This document shows positions 1 to 9,578 of a stretch of 64,000 nt of DNA, in pieces. The stretch covers positions 62,001-126,000 of the forward strand of contig DIJC01000004.1 of NCBI GenBank assembly GCA_002421005.1, read 5' to 3'. Origin of the DNA: Enterobacteriaceae bacterium UBA5654. Its GTDB lineage: Bacteria; Pseudomonadota; Gammaproteobacteria; Enterobacterales; Enterobacteriaceae. The translations under genes and the position numbers were made by a program. Numbering within the stretch: position 1 is the first letter of the stretch; every line of letters starts with the position of its first letter. The notes beneath the pieces were generated by a model, which did no database searches, was not told the origin of the DNA, and saw only the letters and a list, made by a program, of their open reading frames with translations.

Positions 1-1286
1 ATCCCTTTGATAATAATCAGGACGGACTGCCAGATTTGGGTATGGCTGCCGAAACCCGCGAAGGGGAAAAAAGCCTTGCTGAAATGGCGAAAGCCTTCGG
101 CGAGGCCAGCATGACCGATAATGGGCTGGATACCGGGGAGCAGGCGCGATCCTTTGCGCTGGGACAGGCCCGCGACGCCATCAGTTCCCAGGTCAATGAC
201 CAGTTGCAAAACTGGCTGGCTCCCGGCACCAATGCCAGCGTGGAGTTGAAAGTCGATGATGACGGTAATTTTACCGGCAGCCACGGCAGTTGGTTTTTCC
301 CGATTCAGGACCGGGAACACCGTCTTAGCTGGAGTCAGGTGGGCGTGACCCGCCAGCAGGAGGGGCTGGTCAGCAATGCGGGCGTCGGGCAGCGCTGGAC
401 GGCCGGAACGTGGCTTCTGGGCTACAACACCTTCTACGATAATCTGCTGGATGAACACCTTTCCCGCGCCGGACTGGGTGCCGAAGCGTGGGGCGAAAAC
501 CTCCGTTTATCGGCGAACTATTATGAGCCGCTGCAAAGCTGGCACGACAGCGCTGAAACTCTCCAGCAGCGGATGGCGCGCGGGTATGATCTCACCGCCC
601 AGGCGCGGCTGCCTTTTTATCAGCATCTGAATACCAGCGTCAGCCTGGAGCAGTATTTTGGTGAAAGCGTCGATCTGTTCAGCAACGGCACCGGGGAGCA
701 TAACCCGCTGGCGGTCAACCTGGGGCTGGACTACACCCCGGTTCCGCTGGTGACGGTGAGCGCGCAGCACAAGCAGGGCGAGAGCGGTACCAGCCAGAAT
801 GATATCGGACTGAAGCTCAACTATCAGTTTGGCGTGCCGCTAAAAAAACAGCTGGCGGCCAGTGAAGTGGCGACCAGCCGTTCGCTGCGCGGCAGTCGCT
901 ATGATGAAGTCCAGCGCACCAACCTGCCGGTGCTCCAGTCGCGTCAGCGTAAAACGCTGGCGGTATTCCTCGCCACGCCGCCCTGGGATCTTAAGGCTGG
1001 CGAGACGGTGGCGCTGAAAATTCAGATCCGCAGCCGTTATGGGATCAAAATCCTCGACTGGCAGGGAGACACTCAGGCGCTGAGCCTGACGCCGCCCGCT
1101 TCGCAGAATTCCGCCGACGGCTGGACGATCATTATGCCCGCCTGGGACGCGACGCCGGGGGCGGAGAACCGCTGGCATCTGGTGGTGACGGTCGAGGATA
1201 ACCGGGGGCAGCGCGTCTCATCCAATGAAATCGCGCTGGTGTTGACCGAGCCGCTGGTGGCCTTCAAAAGTGAAGGTATGCGCTAA
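1..1286 (+). CDS. ychO: YchO/YchP, invasin/intimin-like outer-membrane beta-barrel protein, 5' end cut off
   Basis: The reading frame is open from base 3 of the window, so the signal peptide and first residues lie outside. About 427 residues remain of a protein that is about 464 residues in E. coli. The visible sequence has the inverse-autotransporter barrel pattern shared with intimin and invasin: alternating aromatic strands such as WLLGYNTFYDNLLDEHLSRA, then GVPLKKQL at the barrel end and an Ig-like C-terminal domain (roughly the last 110 residues, from KTLAVFLATPPWDL). The family sits in the outer membrane; adhesion roles have been proposed but the function is poorly known. It lies next to narL, convergent with it, as in E. 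coli. Confidence 0.9.
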   Translation, partial: PFDNNQDGLPDLGMAAETREGEKSLAEMAKAFGEASMTDNGLDTGEQARSFALGQARDAISSQVNDQLQNWLAPGTNASVELKVDDDGNFTGSHGSWFFPIQDREHRLSWSQVGVTRQQEGLVSNAGVGQRWTAGTWLLGYNTFYDNLLDEHLSRAGLGAEAWGENLRLSANYYEPLQSWHDSAETLQQRMARGYDLTAQARLPFYQHLNTSVSLEQYFGESVDLFSNGTGEHNPLAVNLGLDYTPVPLVTVSAQHKQGESGTSQNDIGLKLNYQFGVPLKKQLAASEVATSRSLRGSRYDEVQRTNLPVLQSRQRKTLAVFLATPPWDLKAGETVALKIQIRSRYGIKILDWQGDTQALSLTPPASQNSADGWTIIMPAWDATPGAENRWHLVVTVEDNRGQRVSSNEIALVLTEPLVAFKSEGMR

Positions 1287-1308
1287 GCGTCTGTCCCATC
1301 AGGCTATT

Positions 1309-1959
1309 TTAAAAAATACGTTCCTGATGCACCCACACCGCCGCTTCCACCCGGGATTTGAGCTTCATTTTCTTCAGCATGTGCTTCACGTGAACCTTCA
1401 CCGTGCTTTCGGTGATATCCAGACGGCGGGCGATCATTTTGTTCGGTAGCCCCTGGGCGATCAGCTTCAGGATGTCGCGCTCACGCGGGGTAAGCTGGCT
1501 GACATCGCGGTCGGAGGTGGCCCGGTTAGCGCGCAGGCTGGCCGCCAGCACCGGGGTTAACGCTTCGCTTAACACCATTTCGCCTGCCGCCGCCTGCTGG
1601 AGCGCTTTCAGCAAATCTTCCGGCTCCATATCCTTCAGCAGATAGCCGTCCGCGCCGCGCTTCAGCGCCGTGACCACATCTTCTTCATGATTCGACACGC
1701 TGAACACCACGATGCGCCCGGACAGCGTTTTCTCGCGCAGTTTGTCCAGCGTTTCAAGACCGTTCATGCCGGGCATATTAAGGTCGAGCAGGATGAGATC
1801 CGGGTCCAGCGACTCCGCCATTTCAATGCCCTGCGCGCCGTTGCTGGCTTCGCCAACGACCTGAATATCCTGCGCCATGCTAATCAATTGTTTCACGCCG
1901 GTGCGTAGCATCGGATGATCGTCAATGAGCAGGATTGTGGCCCGTTCCTGATGACTCAT
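1309..1959 (-). CDS. narL: NarL, nitrate/nitrite response regulator
   Basis: 216-residue response regulator. The N-terminal receiver domain has acidic residues at 13-14 (IDDHP) and the phosphoacceptor Asp59 in LLDLNMPG. The C-terminal LuxR-type helix-turn-helix (about 150-216) reads LTPRERDILKLIAQGLPNKM. A longer in-frame start exists upstream, but the ATG at 1959 matches the E. coli protein start and is used here. NarL is phosphorylated by NarX and NarQ and binds TACYNMT heptamers to activate narK and narG and repress other anaerobic genes. The gene overlaps the 3' end of narX by 38 bases, more than the 8-base overlap of E. coli. Confidence 0.97.
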   Translation of the reverse strand: MSHQERATILLIDDHPMLRTGVKQLISMAQDIQVVGEASNGAQGIEMAESLDPDLILLDLNMPGMNGLETLDKLREKTLSGRIVVFSVSNHEEDVVTALKRGADGYLLKDMEPEDLLKALQQAAAGEMVLSEALTPVLAASLRANRATSDRDVSQLTPRERDILKLIAQGLPNKMIARRLDITESTVKVHVKHMLKKMKLKSRVEAAVWVHQERIF

Positions 1960-3748
1960 CGGTATCTCCTTGTTGTAATGAAAAGGATTTTTCGGGGATA
2001 AAAGTGACAATCACTTCAGTACCGCCCGCCTCGCGGCGGCGAACCTGACAGTCTCCGCGCAGGCTTTGCGCCCGGTCGCGCATGATAATCAGGCCATAAT
2101 GATTGATCCGTTCGGCGCTATCCGGCACGCCGCAGCCGTTATCGGTAACGACCAGTCTGACCTGACTGTCTTTCTGCGTGACGGACACCTGGATCGCGCT
2201 GGCCCCGGCATGTTTCAGGCAGTTGCTGAGCGCTTCACGGGCGATTTGCAGCAGGTGAATGGCCTGATGCGACGGCACGAAGCGCGGCGGGAGCTGATAA
2301 TCCAGCTGAACGGTAAAACCGAATCGGGCGCTGTATTCCTGGCAGCTGGCTTCCAGCGCCGGGCGCAAACCCGGCTCGGCAAGCTGAAGCCGGAAGGTGG
2401 TCAGCAACTCGCGCAGTTGCGCCCACGAGGTATTCAGTTCATGGCGGATCTGCCCCAGCAAATCGCGGCTGTTTTCCGGCAGGCTCTCGCCCTGCATTTG
2501 CAGGCAGCTGACCTGCATTTTCATACAGGAAAGCGACTGGGCAATCGAGTCGTGCAGTTCACGGGCGATGGTCGCGCGTTCTTCCATCACGATAAGCTGC
2601 TGCTGGCGCTCCTGATGGCGGTCCAGCGCCAGCGTCGCGGTAATTTGTTCGACCAGCGTATCCACCAGCTGCTGCTGGTCGTGGCTCAGGTGGCAGCCCG
2701 ACGGCAGCGTGGCCAGCAAAATACCGTACTGGGTGTGTGCATCCGTCAGACGCCACTTAAGCGTGGTGCCGCTGCCGGGCGTGATGGCAAGATCGCGCGG
2801 GCAAAGGCGGCAACCGATGTCATCACACGTGATCCCGGCATGGCAGGTAAATTCCTGATGATTCTCTTCGTCTTCCATATCATAGACCCGCACTTCAATA
2901 TCGCGCAGCAGCGTCAGCCCCTGGAGGCCATTGAGTACCGGGGAGAGACGTTCGCACAGCGAAGCCTGCGAGTGCAGGCGGCGGTTGGCCTGCCATAAAA
3001 AGGAGAGAATTTGATTTTTTTGCTCCAGCCCGGCGGTTTTCTCCCGCACCCGCTGTTCCAGCACGGCGTAGCTTTCGGCCAGCTCCGCTGACATATTATT
3101 CAGCGAGTTGCCGAGGGTCGCCATTTCATCGCGTCCGCTGATCGCCACCCGCTGGGTAAAATCTCGCTGGCTGATGGCGCGCGCCATGTGCAGTAGCTGC
3201 CGCCACGGGCGCAGCAGGCGGGCGCGCAGCCAGACGATGGTAAATACCAGCAGCAGCGCCATAAACACCGCCATCGCCCGCTGAAGCCAGACCACGCGCT
3301 GGATGCGCATTTCGGTGGTGTGGTCGAACGACGTGACTAAATCATCAATGCGGGCGACGAAATCCACAATATCGCCTTTCACCGTTGCCGGATTTTGCGC
3401 GCGCTGAATCGCCGGAGCCAGCTCGCTCTGCCAGTAACGTTGCAGGGCGCTAAGCTGTTCGACCTGACCGTCACGCTGCGCGGCCGCGTTTAACTCAGTG
3501 CTGAAGGCGGTCTGCTCCATTTCAGTCAGCAAAGGGCGATCAGAAGGCCGCAGGGGGATCGCCGACAGCAGGCGATAGCTTTGCATTCGCAGCGAGCCTG
3601 CTTTATTAATCGCGTGCGCGCTCCCCTGAACGCCCTGGATCAGCCAGCCGGAAATCGCCATGCTGGTAATACCAATGGCGGTGGAGAGCAGGACAATCAA
3701 CGCCAGCTGGTTGACCAACGTCAGCGGCGTGAACAGGCGTTTAAACAT
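1922..3748 (-). CDS. narX: NarX, nitrate/nitrite sensor histidine kinase
   Basis: 608-residue membrane kinase. A first transmembrane segment (about 10-35) precedes the periplasmic P-box that binds nitrate (GSAHAINKAGSLRMQSYRLL). A second membrane segment (AVFMALLLVFTIVWL) leads to a HAMP linker, a Cys-rich central module, the H-box with phosphoacceptor His in ATIARELHDSIAQSL, and a C-terminal ATPase domain (NGCGVPD). The start chosen, MFKRLFTPLTL, aligns with E. coli; an upstream in-frame ATG would add 24 unsupported residues. The C-terminus is about 10 residues longer than in E. coli because the usual TAA is read as TCA, so the frame runs further into narL. Confidence 0.96.
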   Translation of the reverse strand: MFKRLFTPLTLVNQLALIVLLSTAIGITSMAISGWLIQGVQGSAHAINKAGSLRMQSYRLLSAIPLRPSDRPLLTEMEQTAFSTELNAAAQRDGQVEQLSALQRYWQSELAPAIQRAQNPATVKGDIVDFVARIDDLVTSFDHTTEMRIQRVVWLQRAMAVFMALLLVFTIVWLRARLLRPWRQLLHMARAISQRDFTQRVAISGRDEMATLGNSLNNMSAELAESYAVLEQRVREKTAGLEQKNQILSFLWQANRRLHSQASLCERLSPVLNGLQGLTLLRDIEVRVYDMEDEENHQEFTCHAGITCDDIGCRLCPRDLAITPGSGTTLKWRLTDAHTQYGILLATLPSGCHLSHDQQQLVDTLVEQITATLALDRHQERQQQLIVMEERATIARELHDSIAQSLSCMKMQVSCLQMQGESLPENSRDLLGQIRHELNTSWAQLRELLTTFRLQLAEPGLRPALEASCQEYSARFGFTVQLDYQLPPRFVPSHQAIHLLQIAREALSNCLKHAGASAIQVSVTQKDSQVRLVVTDNGCGVPDSAERINHYGLIIMRDRAQSLRGDCQVRRREAGGTEVIVTFIPEKSFSLQQGDTDESSGTGHNPAH

Positions 3749-4056
3749 TCGGCTAAGGCTCCTGACCGGTTTTATTCCCGGAATGCGGCTATTCTGGGAC
3801 ATCGCCTGGAGTATACCCATACCCCTAAAGGATTACCTCTTTATTGCCAGCGGTGACGCAGTCTGGAGAAGGGGAGGTATAAAAGCGAACAGTACCGTGA
3901 AAAACCACATCTTTTTTGCTGTTTTCCACTACCTATAAAGAAGGATGATGAATTTCTCGTAATTATAACGCTGACTTTTCCTTTGATTTATATCAACTTA
4001 CCGCCGGGGATAAACCCTATGGTGAGTGGCGTTAATATTGATAATCAGAGGTGTCT
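3749..4056. promoter_or_regulatory. narX/narK divergent control region with FNR box
   Basis: A near-perfect FNR box, TTGATTTATATCAA, lies at 3983-3996. Its centre (3989.5) is about 41.5 bases ahead of a transcription start predicted near 4031 from the -10 element TATGGT at 4018-4023, the classic class II FNR spacing of narK. The upstream part (3895-3960) is AT-rich and contains TACC-type heptamers of the kind NarL binds, but these are not distinctive enough to list singly. The narK ribosome site AGAGG is at 4046-4050. No gene is visible in this gap. Confidence 0.75.
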
Positions 4057-5454
4057 ATGAGTCACTCCACTGTCCCGTCCAGGGCAACCGGCTCTGTCAT
4101 CACCGACTGGCGTCCTGAAGATCCGCAGTTCTGGCAGCAGCACGGTCATCGTGTGGCAAGCCGTAACCTGTGGATTTCGGTTCCCTGTCTGCTGCTGGCA
4201 TTTTGTGTATGGATGTTATTTAGCGCAGTTGCCGTCAATCTCAATAAAGTCGGTTTTCATTTTGAAACCGAACAGCTGTTTATGCTCACCGCGTTACCTT
4301 CGGTGTCCGGTGCGCTGCTGCGCGTTCCGTACTCCTTTATGGTGCCTGTCTTTGGCGGACGCCGCTGGACGGCCTTCAGCACCGGCATTCTGATCGTTCC
4401 CTGTGTCTGGCTGGGCTTTGCGGTGCAGGATACGACGACGCCATTCAGTACCTTTATTATCATTGCGCTGCTGTGCGGTTTTGCCGGGGCGAATTTCGCC
4501 TCCAGCATGGCCAATATCAGCTTCTTCTTCCCTAAACAAAAACAGGGTGGGGCGCTCGGCATCAACGGCGGCTTTGGCAACCTCGGTGTTAGCGTGATGC
4601 AACTGATTGCGCCGCTGGCGATTTCGCTGTCGATGTTTGCGGTTTTTGGCGGCACCGGCGTTGAACAGGCGGACGGCACGCGAATTTACCTGGAAAACGC
4701 GGCGTGGATTTGGGTGCCGTTCCTGGCGGTGTTTACCGTTGCGGCCTGGTTTGGCATGAACGAACTGGCGACCTCAAAAGCCTCGCTGAAGGCGCAGCTT
4801 CCGGTGCTGAAGCGCGCGCATTTGTGGATTTTGGGTTTCCTGTACCTCGCGACTTTTGGCTCGTTTATCGGCTTTTCAGCCGGGTTTGCGATGCTGTCGA
4901 AAACCCAGTTCCCGGACGTGAACATTCTGCACTTTGCTTTCTTCGGTCCGCTGATGGGCGCGCTGGCCCGCTCCGTGGGCGGGGCGATGTCTGACCGTCT
5001 GGGCGGCATTCGCGTCACCCTGATTAACTTTGTCTTCATGGCGATTTTCAGCGGGCTGCTGTTCCTGACGCTGCCTTCGGCGGGCAGCGACGGTAACTTT
5101 ATTGCCTTCTTCGGCGTGTTCCTGCTGCTGTTTCTCACCGCCGGGCTGGGCAGCGGCTCCAGCTTCCAGATGATCGCCTTTCTTTTCCGCAAGATGACAA
5201 TGGAGCGGGTGAAAGCGGCGGGCGGTACAGAAGCGCAGGCGATGCGCGAAGCGGCCACCGACACTGCGGCGGCGCTGGGCTTTATCTCAGCGATTGGCGC
5301 GATTGGCGGTTTCTTCATTCCGAAAGCGTTCGGCACCTCGCTGGCGCTGACCGGCTCGCCCGCCGATGCAATGAAAGTCTTTCTGGTGTTCTATATTGCC
5401 TGCGTGGCGATCACGTGGGTGGTATACGGACGTAAAAAATATAATAACAAGTAA
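4057..5454 (+). CDS. narK: NarK, nitrate/nitrite antiporter
   Basis: 465-residue major facilitator with 12 hydrophobic segments, moving nitrate in and nitrite out across the inner membrane during nitrate respiration. The nitrate-signature stretches are visible: GFAGANFASSMANISFFFPK with the following GGALGINGGFGNLGVS, and the second one near AAALGFISAIGAIGGFFIPK. Substrate-binding arginines are expected at RVPYSF (first half) and in the second half by family knowledge. The ATG at 4057 is chosen over a GTG two codons earlier because it matches E. coli and sits 6 bases from AGAGG. It is transcribed divergently from narXL and is followed by its own terminator. Confidence 0.97.
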   Translation: MSHSTVPSRATGSVITDWRPEDPQFWQQHGHRVASRNLWISVPCLLLAFCVWMLFSAVAVNLNKVGFHFETEQLFMLTALPSVSGALLRVPYSFMVPVFGGRRWTAFSTGILIVPCVWLGFAVQDTTTPFSTFIIIALLCGFAGANFASSMANISFFFPKQKQGGALGINGGFGNLGVSVMQLIAPLAISLSMFAVFGGTGVEQADGTRIYLENAAWIWVPFLAVFTVAAWFGMNELATSKASLKAQLPVLKRAHLWILGFLYLATFGSFIGFSAGFAMLSKTQFPDVNILHFAFFGPLMGALARSVGGAMSDRLGGIRVTLINFVFMAIFSGLLFLTLPSAGSDGNFIAFFGVFLLLFLTAGLGSGSSFQMIAFLFRKMTMERVKAAGGTEAQAMREAATDTAAALGFISAIGAIGGFFIPKAFGTSLALTGSPADAMKVFLVFYIACVAITWVVYGRKKYNNK

Positions 5455-5468
5455 CGTTTGATTATCCT

Positions 5469-5494
5469 GGCGCGGTGTCCCGCGCCTTTTTTTT
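5469..5494 (+). terminator. Intrinsic terminator of narK
   Basis: GGCGCGG (5469-5475) pairs with CCGCGCC (5480-5486) around a 4-base loop and is followed by eight T residues. It separates narK from the narG promoter. Confidence 0.9.
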
Positions 5495-5834
5495 AATACC
5501 TGGTTAGTTACAACATACTTTTTACGGGCTTTATTTTTCCTGACCCTGGCCCGCTAATTAACGGCCTGGCAGGAGGAGCTACCCCCTAATACCTCGCGGG
5601 CAAAATAGCTTTGCCGGTATTGCGTTGTTTGTGGAAAAACATATTTAAAAACATGGCGTTAAAAAATAATTTTTTATGCCACTTTAGAGGTATCTGCCTG
5701 TTTTTACGCCGAGGTTAACCCTGCGCATCTTGATCGTTATCAATTCCCCTGATGTTTCAGGGCATTAATTTCACGCCATATGCAGCAATGTCGATTTATC
5801 AGAGAGCCGTCAGGCTCCATACAGGAGACACCAG
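5495..5834 (+). promoter_or_regulatory. narGHJI promoter region with FNR box and upstream NarL heptamers
   Basis: The FNR box TTGATCGTTATCAA is at 5730-5743, centred 41.5 bases before a start expected near 5778. About 190 bases upstream of that start are TACC-type heptamers (TACCCCC 5580-5586 and TACCTCG 5590-5596), matching the distant NarL site known for E. coli narG. The AT-rich stretch between (5630-5680) is where IHF bends the DNA in E. coli. The narG ribosome site CAGGAGA is at 5822-5828. Confidence 0.75.
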
Positions 5835-8800
5835 ATGAGTAAATTCCTGGATCGGTTCCGCTACTTCAAACAGAAGGGCGAAACCTTTGCCGATGGGCAC
5901 GGCCAGCTTCTCGAAACGAATCGGGACTGGGAAGATGGCTACAGAAGCCGCTGGCAGCACGACAAAGTGGTGCGTTCTACCCACGGCGTGAACTGCACCG
6001 GCTCCTGTAGCTGGAAAATCTACGTTAAGAATGGGCTGGTCACCTGGGAAACCCAGCAGACCGACTATCCGCGTACCCGTCCTGATATGCCGAACCACGA
6101 ACCGCGTGGCTGCCCGCGCGGAGCCAGCTACTCCTGGTATCTCTACAGCGCTAACCGCCTGAAATATCCGCTGATGCGTAAACGGCTGATGAAAATGTGG
6201 CGCGAAGCGAAACAACGCCATACCGATCCGGTCGAGGCCTGGGCGTCCATTATTGAAGACGCCGATAAAGCGAAAAGCTTTAAGCAGGCGCGCGGGCGCG
6301 GCGGCTTCGTGCGTTCCTCCTGGCAGGAAGTGAACGAGCTGATCGCCGCATCCAACGTTTACACCGTTAAAACCTACGGCCCGGATCGCGTGGCGGGCTT
6401 CTCACCGATCCCGGCGATGTCGATGGTTTCGTATGCCTCCGGCGCGCGTTATCTGTCGCTGATTGGCGGCACCTGTCTGAGCTTCTATGACTGGTATTGT
6501 GACCTGCCGCCCGCCTCGCCGATGACCTGGGGCGAGCAGACTGACGTGCCGGAATCCGCCGACTGGTATAACTCCAGTTATATCATCGCCTGGGGATCTA
6601 ACGTCCCGCAGACCCGTACCCCGGACGCCCACTTCTTTACCGAGGTGCGTTACAAAGGGACCAAAACCGTGGCCGTCACCCCGGACTACGCCGAAATCGC
6701 CAAGCTGTGTGATTTATGGCTGGCACCGAAACAGGGCACCGACGCGGCAATGGCGATGGCGATGGGCCACGTAATGCTGCGCGAATTCCACCTTGATAAT
6801 CCCAGCCAGTATTTCACTGATTACGTGCGTCGTTATACCGACATGCCGATGCTGGTGATGCTCGACGCGCGCGACGGCTACTACGCCGCAGGCCGGATGC
6901 TGCGCGCCGCCGATCTGGTGGATGCGCTGGGCCAGGAAAATAATCCGCAGTGGAAAACCGTCGCCGTTAACGCCAACGGTGATCTGATTGCGCCGAACGG
7001 CTCGATCGGTTTCCGCTGGGGCGAGAAGGGCAAGTGGAATCTCGAACAGCGTGACGGCACCTCCGGCAGTGATGTCGAACTGAACCTGAGCCTGCTGGGC
7101 GGTCATGATGATATTGCCGAAGTTGGTTTCCCGTACTTTGGCGGCGACGGCACCGAGCACGTCAACAAAGTCGAACTGCAAAATATTCTCCTGCATAAAC
7201 TGCCGGTAAAACGTCTGCAACTGGCTGACGGCACTTCCGCGCTGGTGACTACCGTTTACGATTTGACCCTCGCCAACTACGGCCTGGATCGTGGTCTGAA
7301 TGATGAAAACTGCGCCAGCAGCTATGAAGAGGTGAAGGCGTATACCCCGGCGTGGGCCGAGAAAATTACCGGCGTGCCGCGCGCGCATATTATCCGCACC
7401 GCCCGCGAATTCGCTGATAACGCCGATAAAACGCACGGTCGCTCGATGATCATCGTCGGTGCCGGGATGAACCACTGGTATCACATGGATATGAACTACC
7501 GTGGCCTGATCAATATGCTGATTTTTTGTGGCTGTATCGGTCAGAGCGGCGGCGGCTGGGCGCACTACGTCGGCCAGGAAAAACTGCGTCCGCAGACCGG
7601 CTGGCAGCCGCTGGCGTTTGCCCTCGACTGGCAGCGTCCGCCGCGGCATATGAACAGCACTTCGTACTTCTATAACCACTCCAGCCAGTGGCGCTATGAA
7701 TCACTGACGGCAAAAGATCTGCTGTCGCCGCTGGCGGATGCATCGCGCTATACCGGGCATCTGATCGACTTTAACGTCCGCGCCGAGCGGATGGGCTGGC
7801 TACCGTCGGCACCGCAACTTGGCACCAACCCGCTGCGCATTGCCGCTGAAGCGGAAAAAGCAGGCATGAGCGCGGTGGATTACACCGTTAAGGCGCTGAA
7901 AGAGGGCACGATCCGTTTCGCCGCCGAACAGCCGGAAAACGGCAAGAACCACCCACGTAACCTGTTTATCTGGCGCTCCAACCTGCTTGGCTCGTCCGGT
8001 AAAGGTCATGAGTACATGCTGAAGTATCTGCTCGGCACCGAAAACGGCATTCAGGGTAAAGATCTCGGCAAGCAGGGCGGCGTCAAGCCGGAAGAAGTGG
8101 AATGGCACGATAACGGTCTGGACGGCAAACTGGATCTGGTGGTAACGCTGGACTTCCGTCTGTCGAGTACCTGCCTCTATTCCGACATTGTGCTGCCGAC
8201 CGCCACCTGGTATGAAAAAGACGATATGAATACCTCGGATATGCATCCGTTTATTCATCCGCTGTCTGCGGCGGTCGATCCGGCGTGGGAGTCAAAAAGC
8301 GACTGGGACATTTATAAAGGCATCGCGAAGAAATTCTCTGAAGTGTGCGTCGGGCATCTGGGTAAAGAAATCGACGTGGTGACGCTGCCGATCCTGCACG
8401 ACTCCGCCGCTGAACTGGCGCAGCCGCTGGACGTGAAAGACTGGAAGAAAGGCGAATGCGATCTCATCCCCGGTAAAACCGCACCGCATATTATTCCGGT
8501 GGAGCGTGATTACCCGGCGACCTGGGAGCGCTTTACCTCTATCGGCCCGCTGATGGAAAAAATCGGCAACGGTGGCAAGGGCATCGCCTGGAATACCCAG
8601 AGCGAAATGGATCTGCTGCGCAAGCTCAACTACACCAAAGCGGAAGGCCCGGCGAAAGGCCAGCCGATGCTCAACACGGCGATTGACGCGGCGGAAATGA
8701 TCCTCACGCTGGCCCCGGAAACCAACGGCCACGTGGCGGTGAAAGCCTGGGCCGCGCTGAGCGAATTTACCGGGCGCGACCATACGCATCTGGCGACCAA

Positions 8801-9578
8801 TAAAGAGGAAGAGAAAATCCGCTTCCGCGATATTCAGGCCCAGCCGCGCAAAATTATCTCCAGTCCGACCTGGTCAGGTCTGGAAGATGAGCATGTCTCT
8901 TATAACGCCGGTTACACCAACGTTCACGAGCTGATCCCGTGGCGCACCCTGTCGGGTCGCCAGCAGCTGTATCAGGATCACCAGTGGATGCGTGATTTTG
9001 GTGAAAGCCTGCTGGTTTACCGTCCACCCATCGACACCCGTTCAGTGAAAGCGGTGATGGGCGAGAAGTCCAACGGCAACCCGGAAAAAGCGCTTAACTT
9101 CCTGACACCGCACCAGAAGTGGGGCATTCATTCCACCTACAGCGACAACCTGCTGATGCTGACCCTGTCGCGCGGCGGTCCGATTGTCTGGATGAGTGAA
9201 ACCGACGCCAAAGAGCTGGGCATTGAAGATAACGACTGGATTGAAGTCTTCAACAGCAACGGTGCGCTGACCGCCCGTGCGGTGGTCAGCCAGCGTGTGC
9301 CGTCCGGGATGACCATGATGTATCACGCGCAGGAACGCATCGTGAACCTGCCGGGATCGGAAATCACCGGACAGCGCGGCGGTATCCATAACTCCGTGAC
9401 CCGCATCAGCCCGAAACCGACCCATATGATCGGCGGCTATGCGCAACTGTCCTGGGGCTTTAACTACTACGGCACCGTTGGCTCTAACCGCGATGAGTTC
9501 GTGGTGGTCCGCAAAATGAAAAACATTAACTGGCTGGATGGCGAAGGCAATGACCAGGTACAGGAGAGCGTAAAATGA
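5835..9578 (+). CDS. narG: NarG, respiratory nitrate reductase alpha subunit (molybdenum catalytic subunit)
   Basis: 1247-residue molybdopterin oxidoreductase that reduces nitrate to nitrite on the cytoplasmic side of the inner membrane. The N-terminal FS0 iron-sulfur cluster ligands are seen as His50, Cys54, Cys58 and Cys93 (HGVNCTGSC and RGCPRG). Asp223 in FYDWYCDLPP corresponds to the molybdenum ligand. There is no Tat signal of the export type, as expected for a cytoplasm-facing subunit. Length equals the E. coli protein. It begins the narGHJI operon, and its stop overlaps the narH start by ATGA. It also partners with NarH and is loaded with cofactor with the help of NarJ. Confidence 0.98.
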   Translation: MSKFLDRFRYFKQKGETFADGHGQLLETNRDWEDGYRSRWQHDKVVRSTHGVNCTGSCSWKIYVKNGLVTWETQQTDYPRTRPDMPNHEPRGCPRGASYSWYLYSANRLKYPLMRKRLMKMWREAKQRHTDPVEAWASIIEDADKAKSFKQARGRGGFVRSSWQEVNELIAASNVYTVKTYGPDRVAGFSPIPAMSMVSYASGARYLSLIGGTCLSFYDWYCDLPPASPMTWGEQTDVPESADWYNSSYIIAWGSNVPQTRTPDAHFFTEVRYKGTKTVAVTPDYAEIAKLCDLWLAPKQGTDAAMAMAMGHVMLREFHLDNPSQYFTDYVRRYTDMPMLVMLDARDGYYAAGRMLRAADLVDALGQENNPQWKTVAVNANGDLIAPNGSIGFRWGEKGKWNLEQRDGTSGSDVELNLSLLGGHDDIAEVGFPYFGGDGTEHVNKVELQNILLHKLPVKRLQLADGTSALVTTVYDLTLANYGLDRGLNDENCASSYEEVKAYTPAWAEKITGVPRAHIIRTAREFADNADKTHGRSMIIVGAGMNHWYHMDMNYRGLINMLIFCGCIGQSGGGWAHYVGQEKLRPQTGWQPLAFALDWQRPPRHMNSTSYFYNHSSQWRYESLTAKDLLSPLADASRYTGHLIDFNVRAERMGWLPSAPQLGTNPLRIAAEAEKAGMSAVDYTVKALKEGTIRFAAEQPENGKNHPRNLFIWRSNLLGSSGKGHEYMLKYLLGTENGIQGKDLGKQGGVKPEEVEWHDNGLDGKLDLVVTLDFRLSSTCLYSDIVLPTATWYEKDDMNTSDMHPFIHPLSAAVDPAWESKSDWDIYKGIAKKFSEVCVGHLGKEIDVVTLPILHDSAAELAQPLDVKDWKKGECDLIPGKTAPHIIPVERDYPATWERFTSIGPLMEKIGNGGKGIAWNTQSEMDLLRKLNYTKAEGPAKGQPMLNTAIDAAEMILTLAPETNGHVAVKAWAALSEFTGRDHTHLATNKEEEKIRFRDIQAQPRKIISSPTWSGLEDEHVSYNAGYTNVHELIPWRTLSGRQQLYQDHQWMRDFGESLLVYRPPIDTRSVKAVMGEKSNGNPEKALNFLTPHQKWGIHSTYSDNLLMLTLSRGGPIVWMSETDAKELGIEDNDWIEVFNSNGALTARAVVSQRVPSGMTMMYHAQERIVNLPGSEITGQRGGIHNSVTRISPKPTHMIGGYAQLSWGFNYYGTVGSNRDEFVVVRKMKNINWLDGEGNDQVQESVK

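Noticed and set aside
2066..2998. 310-codon plus-strand opening
   Set aside because: Lies antisense to narX, whose frame is conserved; the long opening reflects GC-rich codon use.
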